This document shows positions 25,001-36,738 of a stretch of 64,000 nucleotides of DNA, piece by piece. Source of the DNA: Lepas anatifera. Taxonomy: Eukaryota; Arthropoda; Thecostraca; Lepadidae. The stretch lies in contig JAOTON010001929.1 in assembly GCA_034440635.1 (NCBI GenBank), positions 1,563,001-1,627,000 on the forward strand, read 5' to 3'. A program made the translations under genes and the position numbers. Position 1 is the first letter of the stretch; the number at the start of each line of letters is the position of its first letter. Below the pieces are notes generated by a model, which made no database searches, was not told where the DNA came from, and saw only the letters and a program-made list of their open reading frames with translations.

Positions 25001-26006
25001 GACCAATTGAGAGGAGACGGATTTGAAAAACAACGGTTTTTGTCTGTTTGCTCCAGGCCAGTCCAGCAGCTGCAAGCGAACTGTGTAGCTGCCTTACCTA
25101 AAACCGGGGAACTGAAGCCGTCTATTTAGTGAAATTCAGTCAGAGGATATGTCTTAAACATATCAGTAAGCCTATGTGCAGCTGATGTGAAAAATGATTG
25201 ATCAAACCATTTTAATCCCGCCAAATGCCTCATCTACCGCTCAGCGTTTTTTATAGCTCGAGGCTGACATGCGTTTGCTCCCCCAAACCAGACAGCTGGA
25301 TGCGCCCCTGCATATCTCTAACCCGTTTGCTCACTTGGCGGAAAGTGAGGTGGAAGAAACTGAAGACAGAACTCGCGGAGATGAAAGGCAACTACCCTAG
25401 CATGTAATTCTGACAAGACGCGCATCAGAGCGTTCAACGAGAGCTCACCACACAGTCTGTGTTGTCGCGCTCGTGCAGTGGCTCTGGAATAGACTTGTTA
25501 TCTGGAAGAAAACACGGAGCCCGGGGAGGTGGTTCCCTCTTCTCAAGATGGTTTTGATTGGTTTGTTGAAGGAAATTCACGACACCTGGTGCTTTACAAC
25601 TAATAGGGGCTTGAAGGAATGTCAGCACTGAAGGATCGAGGGAAATGAATGTCTTAATCCCAGCTCTAAGCCCTGTTCCAGCTGTCAGCACAGTTTTGTC
25701 AGCAGGAACTCTAGCCTCTCCTCCAGAAAAGAAAATATCAGCGCCATAATCGCCTCTAGTTTGTGATAAGCAAAGGGAACTCAAACCTTTATACGATTAA
25801 AAAATATTAGGCTGCCACTTCGTGCACTTACGGTTTTTCACCAGCACAAACAGCAGGCCGTCAGCCCGTAAAACCTCTAGAACTAGTTCCCGGGGAAAGG
25901 CTACAGTCCTGTGACGTAGGCGCAACGCGGCCCGCTGATTGGTGCTGACAAAACTGTGCTGACGGCTGGAACATGGCTCTAGTCTTTCATTCACCTTTGT
26001 CATGTG

Positions 26007-26201
26007 CAGGGGCGCCGCCACGGAATTTTCGCAGGGGGAGGGACGGACCCGGGCTGGTGCTGACCGGGGAGGCAAATTATGAGCATATTCGGGACCTGAC
26101 AACATTAATGACGGTTGACCCAAAAATTTTGGGGGACGTCCCCCCTGGTTGGCCAACAGGGGGGACGCGTCCCCCCGTCCCCCCCGCTTTCGGCGCCCAT
26201 G
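26007..26201. mobile_element. hAT-like MITE with exact 8-bp duplication
   Basis: CAGGGGCGCCGCCA at the left and TTCGGCGCCCATG at the right, flanked by GTCATGTG on both sides (25999-26006 and 26202-26209). 195 bp, G-rich then C-rich, no coding. Confidence 0.85.
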
Positions 26202-26495
26202 GTCATGTGTGTGAGTGTGTGGAGGGGGGAGGGGGTGTCCTAATCGCCCTTGACCTCGAATATTTTAAGAGACAGGGGATAAAAACGTGAGGGTTGTTAC
26301 ATAGCCAGTAAGAAATGATACATAAAGTAAACGGATCTTTTCTTGGCCCAGGAAAATACTAAGGTCATGACGTGCCAAATAAGGTGGCAGGTTGATAACA
26401 TAATTTTGCCCTTGATTCCAAATAAGTTGCATATTTAGTCGTACTTGTCGTTTATGGGTTGAACTCGGATTGATAATCGTGGTGATAACTGGATT

Positions 26496-26805
26496 CAGCC
26501 CCCCCCAACAGCAAGCGCAGATCACCGGATGTGACGTCACACCTCGTAGCATATAACATGGGAAAATTAAATGATTAAATATCCAATTTTTTGCAAAGAG
26601 GCCCAGAATCAAAGATTAAATTATAATTTATTGCATTTGGGATAAACCTGATTGCTGTGTTTTCTTACAAATTCGTCTGCGGGCAGTGCCATTAGCAGCA
26701 CTTTGACACACGGCCCATAGGTGAAGGAATTCCTCCACGCCCGTGTGACGTCACCCGGGCGTGGAGGAATCCCTCTTGAACGTACCTTTAAGTAAAGGCA
26801 TCTTG
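26496..26805 (+). mobile_element. CRE-palindrome element, complete copy
   Basis: Starts CAGCCCCCCCCAACAGC and ends AGTAAAGGCATCTTG. Flanked by AACTGGATT and AACTGGACT (8 of 9). It contains GATGTGACGTCACACC near the start and, at 26732-26767, a long palindrome centred on a second TGACGTCA. 310 bp. It lacks terminal inverted repeats and a Pol III box, so its class is unknown. Confidence 0.8.
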
Positions 26806-28166
26806 AACTGGACTGGCCTGTATTTGTTAGATACACGTCAGACGTGGATGGGATTGATCCGGAATTATATTGACCGTGACGAACTCAACCAGCCACAGGC
26901 CAGCTCACTCGCTCTACGAATTTGAATAAACGTAAAGCTTTCTTCCAGAGACCTGCTTTGTCTCAGGACTAACTGGCCAGCTTACACATCACAAGTGAAC
27001 CTGTGATAAACATATCTTTCGGTTGCAAAAGGTGCCACGATTTGTATCATCAAAACATCCAGACCAGTCTCTGTAATCATTTGCGCGCTCGCTTGTGCCA
27101 TGATCCAATACATTTTCGCCATCACACCTTGAACGCTTGTGGGTCAACGCCCTCCCCCCACTACCCCCCCCACGCTACCGCTGAGTCCCTCACCACTCTC
27201 CTCGCCGAAGACAAGGTCGCAGACAAGGTTGCCACCTCAGCGCCACAGTGTATGGGCTCCTCCTGTGTGGATGAAGGGCCTCAGGGGTCGTAGTAAGCGG
27301 ACTGGTGAAAGTGTCGGGTGTGATTTCGGCACTATTCGAAGATGTCGATGATGATATGCACTCTAACTGGGCCCAGTGCGTTGCGAGTAAGAAAACGCGG
27401 GATGGCATCGCTTCCACTTGTACTGTATGAAGTTACCTTCGGTGTTGAGATGAAGAATTACCGGTAAAACACCTTGATTGGTGATGACTCACCAAATGTT
27501 TCTGTTTAAAGGGACACAGCGCAGGTTGGCTTCAGAGGTCAGGAATGGTGTTTAAGTGTCACCCACGGAATTTCACACCAAGATTATATAGCCAAGAATG
27601 TTGAGTTTTGGCACCTAAATGAGATATTTTTCAGACCCTCTGAGACCATTCAAATACCAATTAGCGCATTGGTAGGCTGAACATCAACTTCTCACACTAA
27701 CATCTACACAATCTTGCCGGTTTTGTCACAGACTTGATGCACTTTTGACACTTTTTAATTTTCAGGTTTTCCGATCTCTGGTTGGCTTAAGCTTTATTGA
27801 ATAACCTAGCATTATTATCTAACGTGCACGCGACAAAATTGCAAAATAAGTTTAGCTGTAGTGAGTGAGTGCCTCGCAAACAACATACATAAACACGATA
27901 TAAGAAATGGCAGGAAAAGCGTTGATAAGAACTGGTTACATTTCGCTTTTGTGTGTTATGAATAAGCTTTAATAGGAACGAGATCAATATGAATATCATA
28001 AAATAAAAGTAATTATTCAGTTGAATACTGCATTCAAACAACTCTGCGGAGTCACAACACTTTTTGCAAAGCTCACCACGTGCATTCCGGCAGCAAATAT
28101 TTCGTTTTCCAGTGTGCAAACTTATCAAAATTATTTTTTGTAGAGTATTGATAGGTATGGGGAAGT

Positions 28167-28320
28167 TAAAGGGATGTGGCACCCACGTTGGTTGTGGGCG
28201 ACCCGGTTGGACCTTTGTGAAAGCTAAACCCCTGCCCCCCCCCCCGGCGGGCGCGCGCGCTCGGGCTATTTGTTTTAAACAATGTGAAGGTTAAGAGCAT
28301 CCTTTTAAGTAAAGGTATCT
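28167..28320. mobile_element. Fragment with AGGGATGTGGCACC end
   Basis: TTAAAGGGATGTGGCACCC near 28165 resembles the left end of the MITE at 16153, and TTTTAAGTAAAGGTATCTTA near 28303 resembles the right end of the CRE-palindrome family. It looks like a rearranged remnant; a G/C tract (CCCCCCCCCCGGCGGGCG) lies between. Confidence 0.4.
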
Positions 28321-28695
28321 TATCGGGGAAGCACACATGCCTTGATTGACGTCTGTTATTTGAACTTTCGGGCGTACAAACCTAAGGCTATATCGCACCA
28401 AGCCTTTTGCGTAGGATTTGGATGTGAGTGCACGTATAATTCCAGAATGATGCCTATTCGCAGAAGCGTAAACGTTTTATTAGTGTGACGGCAAAGTTGC
28501 AAATATTTATGGGAAATTGGACGTAACCTCATCATATTTTATTCATAAGGCGTCCAATTAAATTTCTCAAAATGGGACAAAGATATTGTCTAAAAAGTAA
28601 TAGTGTCCAATTGCCCAAAAAGTATATTGTCTAAGGTCTCCAATTTCAATGGCACTATCACGCAAAAGCACATGGAGACTTCATTTAACTGTATT

Positions 28696-29707
28696 TTAAC
28701 ACGCGCCCCTCGCCCCTCCTGGTTTTTCCCCAGATAGCTAAAAAACGAAAAGATGCATAACAATAAAACTTACAGTACCTTATTCCTGATTAATTTTACA
28801 CATCTGACCAAATTTTTTGAGTTAAGGTCATGTCAGGTCAAGGAGCTATTCAGGGTCAAGTGACCCGACCTCAAAACCTAAAATTACGAGTTTGAAGCAG
28901 CGCCCAGGGAGCATTAGTGAACCGATCAGTTTGAAACTTCCTCAATATGATAAGGCCATTGAGGTCTACAAATCTACTATCTCGGAATTTCGATATTGTT
29001 GACCTAAGGTGGGGTCAACTTTTTGGTCACCCCATTATAGTCTATGGTGAAAAATAGAATGGACTCGTTTTCAGGAAATGCTAGATAGGTAAAGCTGAAA
29101 ATCCTGAAACTGTCTATTCTTACCACGATCTTGACCAGTAAGCTGATTTTTTGAGCATCTGACCTCTCAAAGGTCATATCAGGTCACGGGAGCAGAGAGT
29201 GATTGTTTTGTTTTGCCAATAACTTCTCACTGAATTGAGATAAAGCTCCCATTTTGCTTGCATTGTGCTTATATTGTCACGGGGAGTCGATTGATATGCA
29301 ACATGACCATATCAGGTCACTCTGTGACCCTAACCTAGGTCGAGGTCAGGTCACTTTGACTATTTGACCTAGCAAGGTCATTTTATACGGCATTCGATTT
29401 GCTGCAATGAGAGGAATCCAATGATGCATAAAGATTTGCTCTAACTCCCCTGCAGGCAGATCTAAAGAGAGAAGCGTACACTGCTCTGTTGTAAGCCTAT
29501 GGAGCCTTCTTTGACCTATGCTGACTTCAATATTGACCTGACATAAAAATTATTCTTATAAAATCTCTTCGCCTTGTCAAGAGCTTTCGAACGCCGCCCA
29601 TAATTTTCCTTTAGCTTTCGTGGGGAACAAGACACCGAGGGAGGGGGCGAAAAACGCCGCCCCAGCGGGGCACGTCATGCAAAGGACCCCAGCGGGGCGC
29701 GTGTTAA
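28696..29707. mobile_element. TTAA-flanked AGGTCA-rich element
   Basis: TTAA then CACGCGCCCCTCGCC at the left; GGGGCGCGTG then TTAA at the right. 1012 bp. The interior has many GACCT/AGGTC units, e.g. GGTCATGTCAGGTCAAGG, TGACCCGACCTC, GGTCATATCAGGTCA. No intact coding frame. Near the right end a terminus-like unit (CCCAGCGGGGC.CG) occurs twice. Confidence 0.75.
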
Positions 29708-30008
29708 GCACCGGCGTAAACATTTTTTTCGGCGGACAGGGAAAGGTTCGTTCCTCCAATTGTACTGACCTAGGAGAAATGCTGAGAAATCTGAAAGGGG
29801 AGAGGAGGGGTGGGCTAAAAAGGTTCCTCCTTGTGCACGGTGTAGTTTAATAGATTACATCACACTGCAGTTCCACAGGGACCACTGTTTTGTTTTCCGT
29901 ACTCGTTGCCTAATATTTTACGAACTGTATTATAAAACAGCAACTAGACGTGAACAAGAAAATTGTGAGTGGGAACTGTAATTTCTGAACTATGTTTTCT
30001 TCCCGCAG

Positions 30009-30067
30009 TGACTTATGACAATGCCTTTTCAGGATACCGTTACCCGCGACGAGGCCTTTCTGGCCTG
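30009..30067 (+). CDS. Tentative serine protease exon 3
   Basis: A good acceptor (TTTTCTTCCCGCAG) opens a 59-base segment that is entered in phase 1 and can leave in phase 0, exactly the phases needed to bridge exon 2 and the exon at 30624. It would add VTYDNAFSGYRYPRRGLSGL. The weak point is the donor: CTG|GTCACA fits the consensus poorly. A second in-frame acceptor (CCTTTTCAG, exon start 30033) could give a shorter version. No known domain is recognised. RNA evidence would decide between these options. Confidence 0.4.
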
Positions 30068-30623
30068 GTCACACAGCTCAGGATGATACGATTTTCCTGA
30101 AATTAATATTCACATGATTCTACATCGCCTGTACCGCCAAATGCTCCGGGTCGTTGGGCATCGGACTTATTTGGGTGGGGGCTACGGCCTCTCCCCGCCA
30201 CAACCTCGAAACAGCCTACTGCCATGCAGTTGTTATAGGCATTCGGACATTTCGGGGATGGGAGGGGGTGTTTGATCCCCTAGCCTCTCTTATATCCACC
30301 ACCGCGTCGGAGCAAGATTTCGTCCTGTCTGCACCAGTGCGTGTTTACGAACATGACTGACAGCCTAACACTGCTCTGCTCAGTGATTCCTGTGCGATGC
30401 ACAATCTTGGCCAAACCTCCATCCTCTGACTGCCAAAGGCTTCTAACCAGACCACTGACTACGAAAGGACAACGACCTTCTCACCCACACTGAAGCAACG
30501 ACGGACCAACTTTCAACAGTTGAACAAACAACGAAGCGACTGGTTCATACTGCTGACTAAGGAGACTTCCTGGAGCTCAGAAAATACGTTTTATACCTTC
30601 AGACTAGAACACTCCCTTTTCAG
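30068..30623 (+). other. Intron 3 of the protease gene (tentative)
   Basis: About 0.55 kb, phase 0; its start depends on the weak donor at 30068. No other feature is seen in it. Confidence 0.35.
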
Positions 30624-30759
30624 GCGAATGCCCTACAGCGAGGTCTGTTCGATGACCTAAACTCCATCTTCAATAAAGAGACTACAACTGAGCCGGCACC
30701 AACTACCAGCGCGCCCAAGAAGAGCAAGTGCGAGCAAGTTTGCAAAAATGATTTCTCAG
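30624..30759 (+). CDS. Serine protease exon 4: Thr/Pro linker and Cys pair
   Basis: The acceptor CACTCCCTTTTCAG and donor G|GTAAAG enclose 136 bases, phase 0 in and phase 1 out. The open frame begins ANALQRGLFDDLNSIFNKET, continues with a Thr/Pro/Ala-rich linker (TTTEPAPTTSAPKK), then a CEQVC pair and NDFSG. Thr/Pro-rich, probably O-glycosylated linkers just before the protease domain are common in secreted arthropod S1 zymogens (family knowledge). The exit phase matches the entry phase of the catalytic-domain exon at 37418, giving an Ala codon across the junction. One Cys could tether the pro-segment to the catalytic domain after activation; which one is unknown. Confidence 0.65.
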
Positions 30760-31794
30760 GTAAAGGTGCCTTGCTGTGAGTGGCGTTGGAGAAGAGCCTA
30801 GCATCATTTTCCTGGGTTGTTCAGTGCGCGCCTACCGTAAATATCTGACGGAGTGATGATCTCAGCCCGATACTTATCTTTCGTACTGTTTTGCTTGGGT
30901 GGTAATGTTATAGACAGAATCAGTCTGAACCACTCTTACGGATCTACACGCAATGATTGCAATGTAATGATTGCAATGATGCATGAAACGTGCTCTCAGC
31001 CTTTGCTTCCGCTAGTGGGAGAAAAGGCTAGAAGCCACAGTCTGATCTCACAACCCGCTGGCTGACTATTTGAGGGCCGACCCTCCCTCCACTACTTTTG
31101 AGGCCCATTTCCAGCAGAGTGGCCGCGGATCCTTTACTGGAGAGGGCACAGATCCAGGGCTAGCGAAGCTTAAACATACTGGCCCTTTTTGAGGATGGCA
31201 CTGATGCACGGCAGCAGCACTAGAATTGGGAACATTTACGGCTTCCCACGCATGTAAGAAGGACAAAAGGTCAAACCTAGGTCGAGTCTCTAAATTGGGA
31301 GCGGAACATCCCCTGTTCTCTGATTGGTGGGATGGGGAGGGCTTTCGTGCCCGAGCTTTCGACGACCATGATAATGACCAATCGAGAAGGAAACGCGCAA
31401 AAGAGAAGAACAAACTGGAAATTAATATATGCTGACGCTTTTGTAGATAGAATTTATGGACTTCCTTCACTTTGAATATTGTGTGTTGGGTCTTCTGAAC
31501 TTGTATTGTTTTATCAGCAGTGTCATCAAGTACGGAGCTACGTCATCAAGTACGTCAGCTAAGTCAGTAGTTGCATATGCCGTGGGAATCGATTCTACTT
31601 CATTCTCGAATCTAGCAACCCATTACGCTACTGAAGTGATAATAATACGATTCAAAAATTCTGCAACCAACAACATTGCATGTAGAACAAGTCAGAAATT
31701 TGCTCCAAAGCTGTTTAGATACGTTTATTCTAGGCTCCATAACAGGTGATAAATGTCTAAAATTACCTAAATTAATTACCTATCTGTTTGTTGT

Positions 31795-32638
31795 TTAGCA
31801 CGTGCATTGACGGAGGGGCGGGTACCCGCCCCCCTTCGAGTTTTACGGAGATAGCAGAAAAACGGCGGCGCGTAGCGCCGCCGTACTTGGCATACCTTTT
31901 TCCTCATCATTTTTACAACTTCTGTGAAAATTTTAAGGTTAGGTCATCTCAGGTCAGGTTACCAGTACAGGTCAAGTGACCTGACCTAAAAAAGTTTAAG
32001 ATAGCATAAGTCGAAGCAGGGTGAACTTATCCGATTGAAACTCATATCACATAATGGCCCCACCGAGTCTCTAAAATATGTTCCGGTATTTTTGATATCG
32101 ATGACCTAAGTTCAGGTACGAGGCATGACCTCTCCCTTGGAAATACATGGGAAAAATGGTTTTCATGGAATAACTCAGTAACAGATGGTGATAGACCGTT
32201 TATTTTAGCTCCATTAGACTCGCCTGGGCTTTGCAGTTTTAATGATATGCATTTTATATAATTTCGACCCTGACCTGACCTCAGGTTAGGTCAAATCCTT
32301 GATTTGACCTAGCAAGGTCAAATTATATATCATTCGATTTGGCTTGCTGAGAGGATTCCTACAGTTTAAGTCGTTTTTCTCTATACTTACTTGTTCAAAT
32401 GTAAAGGCCGAAAAACTTAATTTACATGTTATCCCTATGACGTTATGTTTTGACTTCTCCTGACCTAAAATGTGACCTCACCAAAAAATGGTCCATATGT
32501 TTTCGATGGAGAAGTGGATGGGCAGCCCAACGCCGTTTACCGTTTTACGCTACCTACCATGGTTCTCGAAATCTTAGGGGGGTACCCACCCCCCGTCAAA
32601 GTGGAGGTGGCTCAGACCCCCGTCAATGCGCGTTTTAA
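31795..32638 (+). mobile_element. TTAA-flanked AGGTCA-rich element, copy A
   Basis: TTAG (mutated TTAA) then CACGTGCATTGACGG; right end CCCCCGTCAATGCGCG, TTT, then TTAA (32635-32638). GCGGGTACCCGCCCCC follows the left end. Aligns along its length with copies B (46489), C (54709, minus) and D (57903). The interior has paired AGGTCA half-sites. 844 bp, non-coding. Confidence 0.85.
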
Positions 32639-33876
32639 CCCTATTTCCGTCAGGCTCCCGGCTACCCCTATTTCCGGCAAGGGGGGCAATATCGGCCCCC
32701 TAAGATCTCGTAATCTAACCGGCCGATTTTGAAAATTCAAAGTGCTATAGATTCCCCTGACGCTAAACTTTATTTTGAAAAAAATTCAAAATTTTGATTT
32801 TTAAGGAGAAGGCCGTGCAAAATATACAATTTTTGTGTATTTTTTAGATTTTCCATAACCCTTGTCTCTGTTGTACGATTTTCACAAAACTAGTTCAGGT
32901 TTACAATTAATTGACCCAAAATTTTTATATACTCGAGTTACGCAAAAATTCGAAATTCAATGGCAGTTCCAGGACCAGGACTATGAGGGGAAATACATAC
33001 AACCTAAAAAGTTTTTGTTACGCGGATTAGAAGCCGTCATATACTGCTTGGCATCTTTGACACATAAAAAATGAGAAAAAAGTGAAAAACTCATCAGGGG
33101 CGGATGCAGTAAGGTGAAACAGTGGGGTAAAATACATACCAACAATATGCGAGTGGTATGCATGAGTATATTAGTCCCTCGACTAGTTAAAATTTATTTC
33201 TGATAATTCTTACCCTCCCATGGTAGCTATGGGAAAGGGGGTGACATAGGCGGATCAAGAACTCTCGTCGTGGGGGGTGGGGGTGATTGGAAACACATTT
33301 TCAATATACAACGATATTGAGTCGCGGCGGTGATACTGGCTGGGAATATGCATTTTGAAAATGTTTAGTGACTGGACACGCCTCTGGTAATCTAGAATTG
33401 GGTTATAAATATTTTGAATTTTCATATACCCAATTGTATTCGCCCTGGCACGGCTGTAAGTAGTCTTCTCACTTACTAACGTTTAGTCCCTCTTGATAAC
33501 ATTCCCCCCCATTTTGAACTGCTGTAACCGCCCCTGATGAATACAAATAGTGACAATTGTGAATGCACTATCATCTCACATAACAAATGATATAATAAAA
33601 CCATATAACTGGTATCAGGATCAGCAGAGACGGCTTCCTTTTACAAAGAACCCATCGCATACGATAATACTTGGTTTGTGGATAGAACCTCCCCAAAAAC
33701 CCAGCCATAGCTCCGCCCCTGGTAAATATATAATCTTGAAAATTTCAGAAAACCTGCCTGTACTAGTTTTAGGAAAAGTCAGGAAGTTTCAAAGTTCTAT
33801 TGCAAGCAGTTTCGGAGATATTCTCGAAAAACCTGAAGGGGGGGCAATATTAGCCCCCTGCCGGAAATAGGGTTAA
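32635..33876. mobile_element. TTAACCC-type element sharing one TTAA with its neighbour
   Basis: TTAA then CCCTATTTCCG at the left, repeated as CCCCTATTTCCGGCAAGG 33 bp further in; right end CTGCCGGAAATAGGG then TTAA (33873-33876). TTAACCC termini are typical of piggyBac-like elements (family knowledge). No transposase frame. A further element (33096-33536) is nested inside. Confidence 0.8.
33096..33536. mobile_element. Nested hAT-like element (CAGGGGCGGATGCAG)
   Basis: CAGGGGCGGATGCAG at the left and AACCGCCCCTG at the right, inside the TTAACCC element. It also contains a CATAGGCGGATCAAGA-type end at about 33247, so more than one insertion may be stacked. The target duplication is not clear. 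Confidence 0.5.
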
Positions 33877-34152
33877 GGGTGAAATACCTATCCGATTTAC
33901 TTCCACAAAAAACTGGTTTTTACTTTGGTTCCCAACCCCTCCCATTGGTCTCCAGCCCGTAGGATTTCTCTCCACTTGGGATCCATTTTTTTGAACCTGC
34001 TGAAGGATACCTGATCTTGTTTTTATGTTTTTGTTTTTTTTGCTGTGCGCACTGACCAGGCCTACTATCCAAACAAAAATGTGATGATTTAGATGATGTT
34101 TGAGAAAGAAACAGGAATGAGCATTTGAGGGAGGAAATGTGCCCATTTGAAC

Positions 34153-34929
34153 TTAAAGGGAATGTGGCACCTTCATAACGTGATTTTAATTGCGATCGCC
34201 AAGTTGTAAAGCAAGTCGGAAAACCTGGTACTCCATATATAATTTGTCTTGGAACTCGATATTTCCGTAGAAAAAAGCTAAAACCTACCTGACACCCAGC
34301 CCCCTCCAACAGCCAGCGCAGATACCGGATGTGACGTCACACCTCGTAGCATATAACATGGGAAAATTGAACGATTGAATATCCAAACTTTCGCAAAAAG
34401 AGACCCAGAACCGAAGACAAAATGCTTATTTATTGAATTTTGGATACATTTGATCCTCGTGTATTCTCACAAATTTGTAAGCGGGCATTGCCATTAGCAG
34501 CAGTTTGACGCACGGCGCAGAGGTGAAGTAATTCCTTCACGCCCATGTGACGTCACTCGGGCGTGGAAGAATCCCTCTTGAACGTACCTTTAAGTAAAGG
34601 TATCTTGCCTGACACCTACCCCTCATATACCCCTCGCCGGGCGGCCATTGTTGTGAGCTGCTGGTGTGACGACATATGCTGATGTCACGATGAGCTTCAG
34701 CCAATTGAAGCCATTGAAGCGTTTCAAGTATGGTAGTAGTTGTCAGATCATGACATCATTCACAGGCAGATATTTATTTCTTTTCCTAGAGGAGTATTTT
34801 AAAAATCAAAATAATGCGTTTATTGTACATTTTTTCAGAGAAATCATGAGTGGTTTCATTATTTTCGGCTAAAGTACGCCTATTTACACTAAATTCCAGG
34901 ATTCGACCAAGGTGCCACATTCCCTTTAC
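34153..34929. mobile_element. TTAA-flanked MITE (AGGGAATGTGGCACC family) with insertion
   Basis: TTAA then AGGGAATGTGGCACCTT at the left; AAGGTGCCACATTCCCT then TTAC at the right. Same family as 16153-16610 in reverse orientation. It is split by the CRE-palindrome element at 34297-34607, which explains its greater length. Confidence 0.85.
34297..34607 (+). mobile_element. CRE-palindrome element, copy with exact 9-bp duplication
   Basis: CAGCCCCCTCCAACAGCC to GTAAAGGTATCTTG, 311 bp, flanked by CCTGACACC on both sides (34288-34296, 34608-34616). Same layout as 26496-26805: TGACGTCA near the start, palindrome TTCACGCCC..TGTGACGTCACT..GGGCGTGGAA near the end. The flanks are halves of a MITE whose family lacks this piece at 16153-16610, so insertion is proven by the empty-site comparison. 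Confidence 0.9.
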
Positions 34930-35484
34930 GAAAAGTCATTTTCTTCTGTTGGTCCTCATTGAAAATATAAATAAGGAAACACTGTAATCCCTATGATTCC
35001 CGAACACAGGTCCATCAATGAATCGTAAGCGGTATTATCTGCCACTTCTATCTTTCTAGGAACATATTACCTTTGGCATGATGCAACAGTGTCACTTTCA
35101 TCTAATTACAATCGCTATTCGCTTCCTGGTCCATTAGGACCTGTGGCCTATTCCACGGTGATGCAATTTTGCAGCCCCTGTTGCAATGTTGCAACGGCGA
35201 AGCCCTCGTGACCACCAATGTGGAACGGAAAGCAGACCCGATAATTTCCTGACACAGCTCTCGCTCGTATTTCGCACGGTTTTCAAACCGGAAACATCCA
35301 CAACAGCACGAACTCCGCTGTACGACGGCTGCAACAACGTAAGGGCACGTGCCATTTGTATTTGTGCTCTTCTTTTATTGGTGGAATCATCATTGAATTA
35401 TCATGTTTCCCACCGCTGATTGGATATTCCAATACGCATGGATGAAGGAGAAGGAACAATGATAAACCTCCGATACCAATAATC

Positions 35485-35658
35485 GCTGGGGCTTAACGAC
35501 GCTCCAATTGTCACGATTATACGACGTCGCCAACCCTCCCCCTGTTGGGAGGGGTCTGGTAGATAATATCAACTTATTCAGAGGCTCTGCCAAGACTCGG
35601 ACCCGGAACCTATGGCTCAGAAGACAATAACGCTGTGTGCTGAGCCACAACTTCCCTA
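35485..35658 (-). mobile_element. tRNA-derived SINE, minus strand
   Basis: In reverse complement: TTAGGGAAGTTGTGGCTCAG region, GGTTCCGGGTCCGAGTC (B-box region), GATATTATCTACCAGACCCC, CCAACAGGGGGAGGGTTGGCGACGTCG-type body and GTCGTTAAGCCCC end. Same family as 11742-11937. Confidence 0.75.
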
Positions 35659-35767
35659 ATGACCCTCCAACAGGCGTTTTATATGAAGGTACTGCTTGGG
35701 CGCTGGAGAATTAGATATTATTTTAAGAAGTTAAGCTCTTCAGGGCACTTCAACTTTATCAATACAG

Positions 35768-36658
35768 TAGAGGAGAGGGTGGTAAGACGGGCATAGTTGT
35801 GTTTGAGACTGTGCGTCTCACTCCCTTTTCATTTACAGTGATGAAATTTTGTTTTAAGCTTCAGTAAACATTTATTTGTCCCGGCACTTAAACATACTAG
35901 GATACGTGCATATTCCTAGAAGCAGTAACGTTTACCGTAGAATGCTGCAAAAGCCCGTCTTACCCCAACAGGCGGGGTAAGACGGGTTTTATGAAAGTAA
36001 TTTATCATATGCAAGAATTTTTTTACAAAAACCTTACCACGTTGAGCAGAAATGGATTCTGAAACACTTCGCAATGCATTCTTTCGATTAAATAGTCGAG
36101 AGAAAATTATTTTGCTGGATTTCCATAAAATCCTAACTTTTCATTGGAATCTAACAATCGATCATTAAAAGTTCCTCAGCCGGTTTTGCAGCAGACTCTC
36201 AGACTGACTCCTTTCAACCATGCAAAATCGCAGCAATAAAGATTATAATTTGTATGGTGATGTAGTATTTCACTCCGTGCCCGTCTTGCCCCATGTTAAT
36301 ATGTTAGAAAATCTCATTCTTGGGGGTCACCGTGCCGGGGTAATATAAAACTTAAATCACGTAATGTATGTTAACGCTCTCCCGAGACAGGTTTTGCATA
36401 TTTGGCCTTCCAAACAGGACCAGACACTGCCAGAATGTTACACTCAAAACTACTAACAATGGTAGGGTGAACCACTAATTTCGTTTTTGTAACATTTTGA
36501 CAAAACAATAAAGCTTAGAACTTTGTGTTTTTGGCTCATGATAGGACATTCCAAGAGGCATTAATGCAAGTAATGGGACATTTATACCATAAATGGTCTG
36601 GTCCACAGAGCCTGTGCCCGTCTTGCCTACCATGCCCGTCTTACCACCCTCTCCCCTA
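35768..36658. mobile_element. TA-flanked element with GGGTAAGACGGG motifs
   Basis: TAGAGGAGAGGGTGGTAAG at the left and its complement ending CCACCCTCTCCCCTA at the right, TA at both edges. CTTACCCC/GGGGTAAGACGGG repeats lie inside (about 35959-35989). 891 bp. Related in motif and layout to 846-2357. No transposase frame. Confidence 0.7.
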
Positions 36659-36738
36659 TCCACATTTCGATGTATAGATACATTTTCACGTCATGTTGGC
36701 ACCAAGTAAATTGTTATTTGTATTGTAGCTAGTGACCA

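Larger units (their letters stand above)
21626..30008 (+). other. Intron 2 of the protease gene
   Basis: Phase 1, about 8.4 kb if the exon at 30009 is real. It carries two CRE-palindrome elements, a hAT-like MITE and a TTAA element. Frames at 22127-22483, 23716-24123, 25434-25784 and 25797-26156 have no recognisable domain and I do not call them. Confidence 0.4.

Noticed and set aside
25434..26156. Two minus-strand frames of 116 and 119 codons as a possible two-exon gene
   Set aside because: No conserved motif, and the second overlaps the end of a hAT-like MITE with a clear target duplication.
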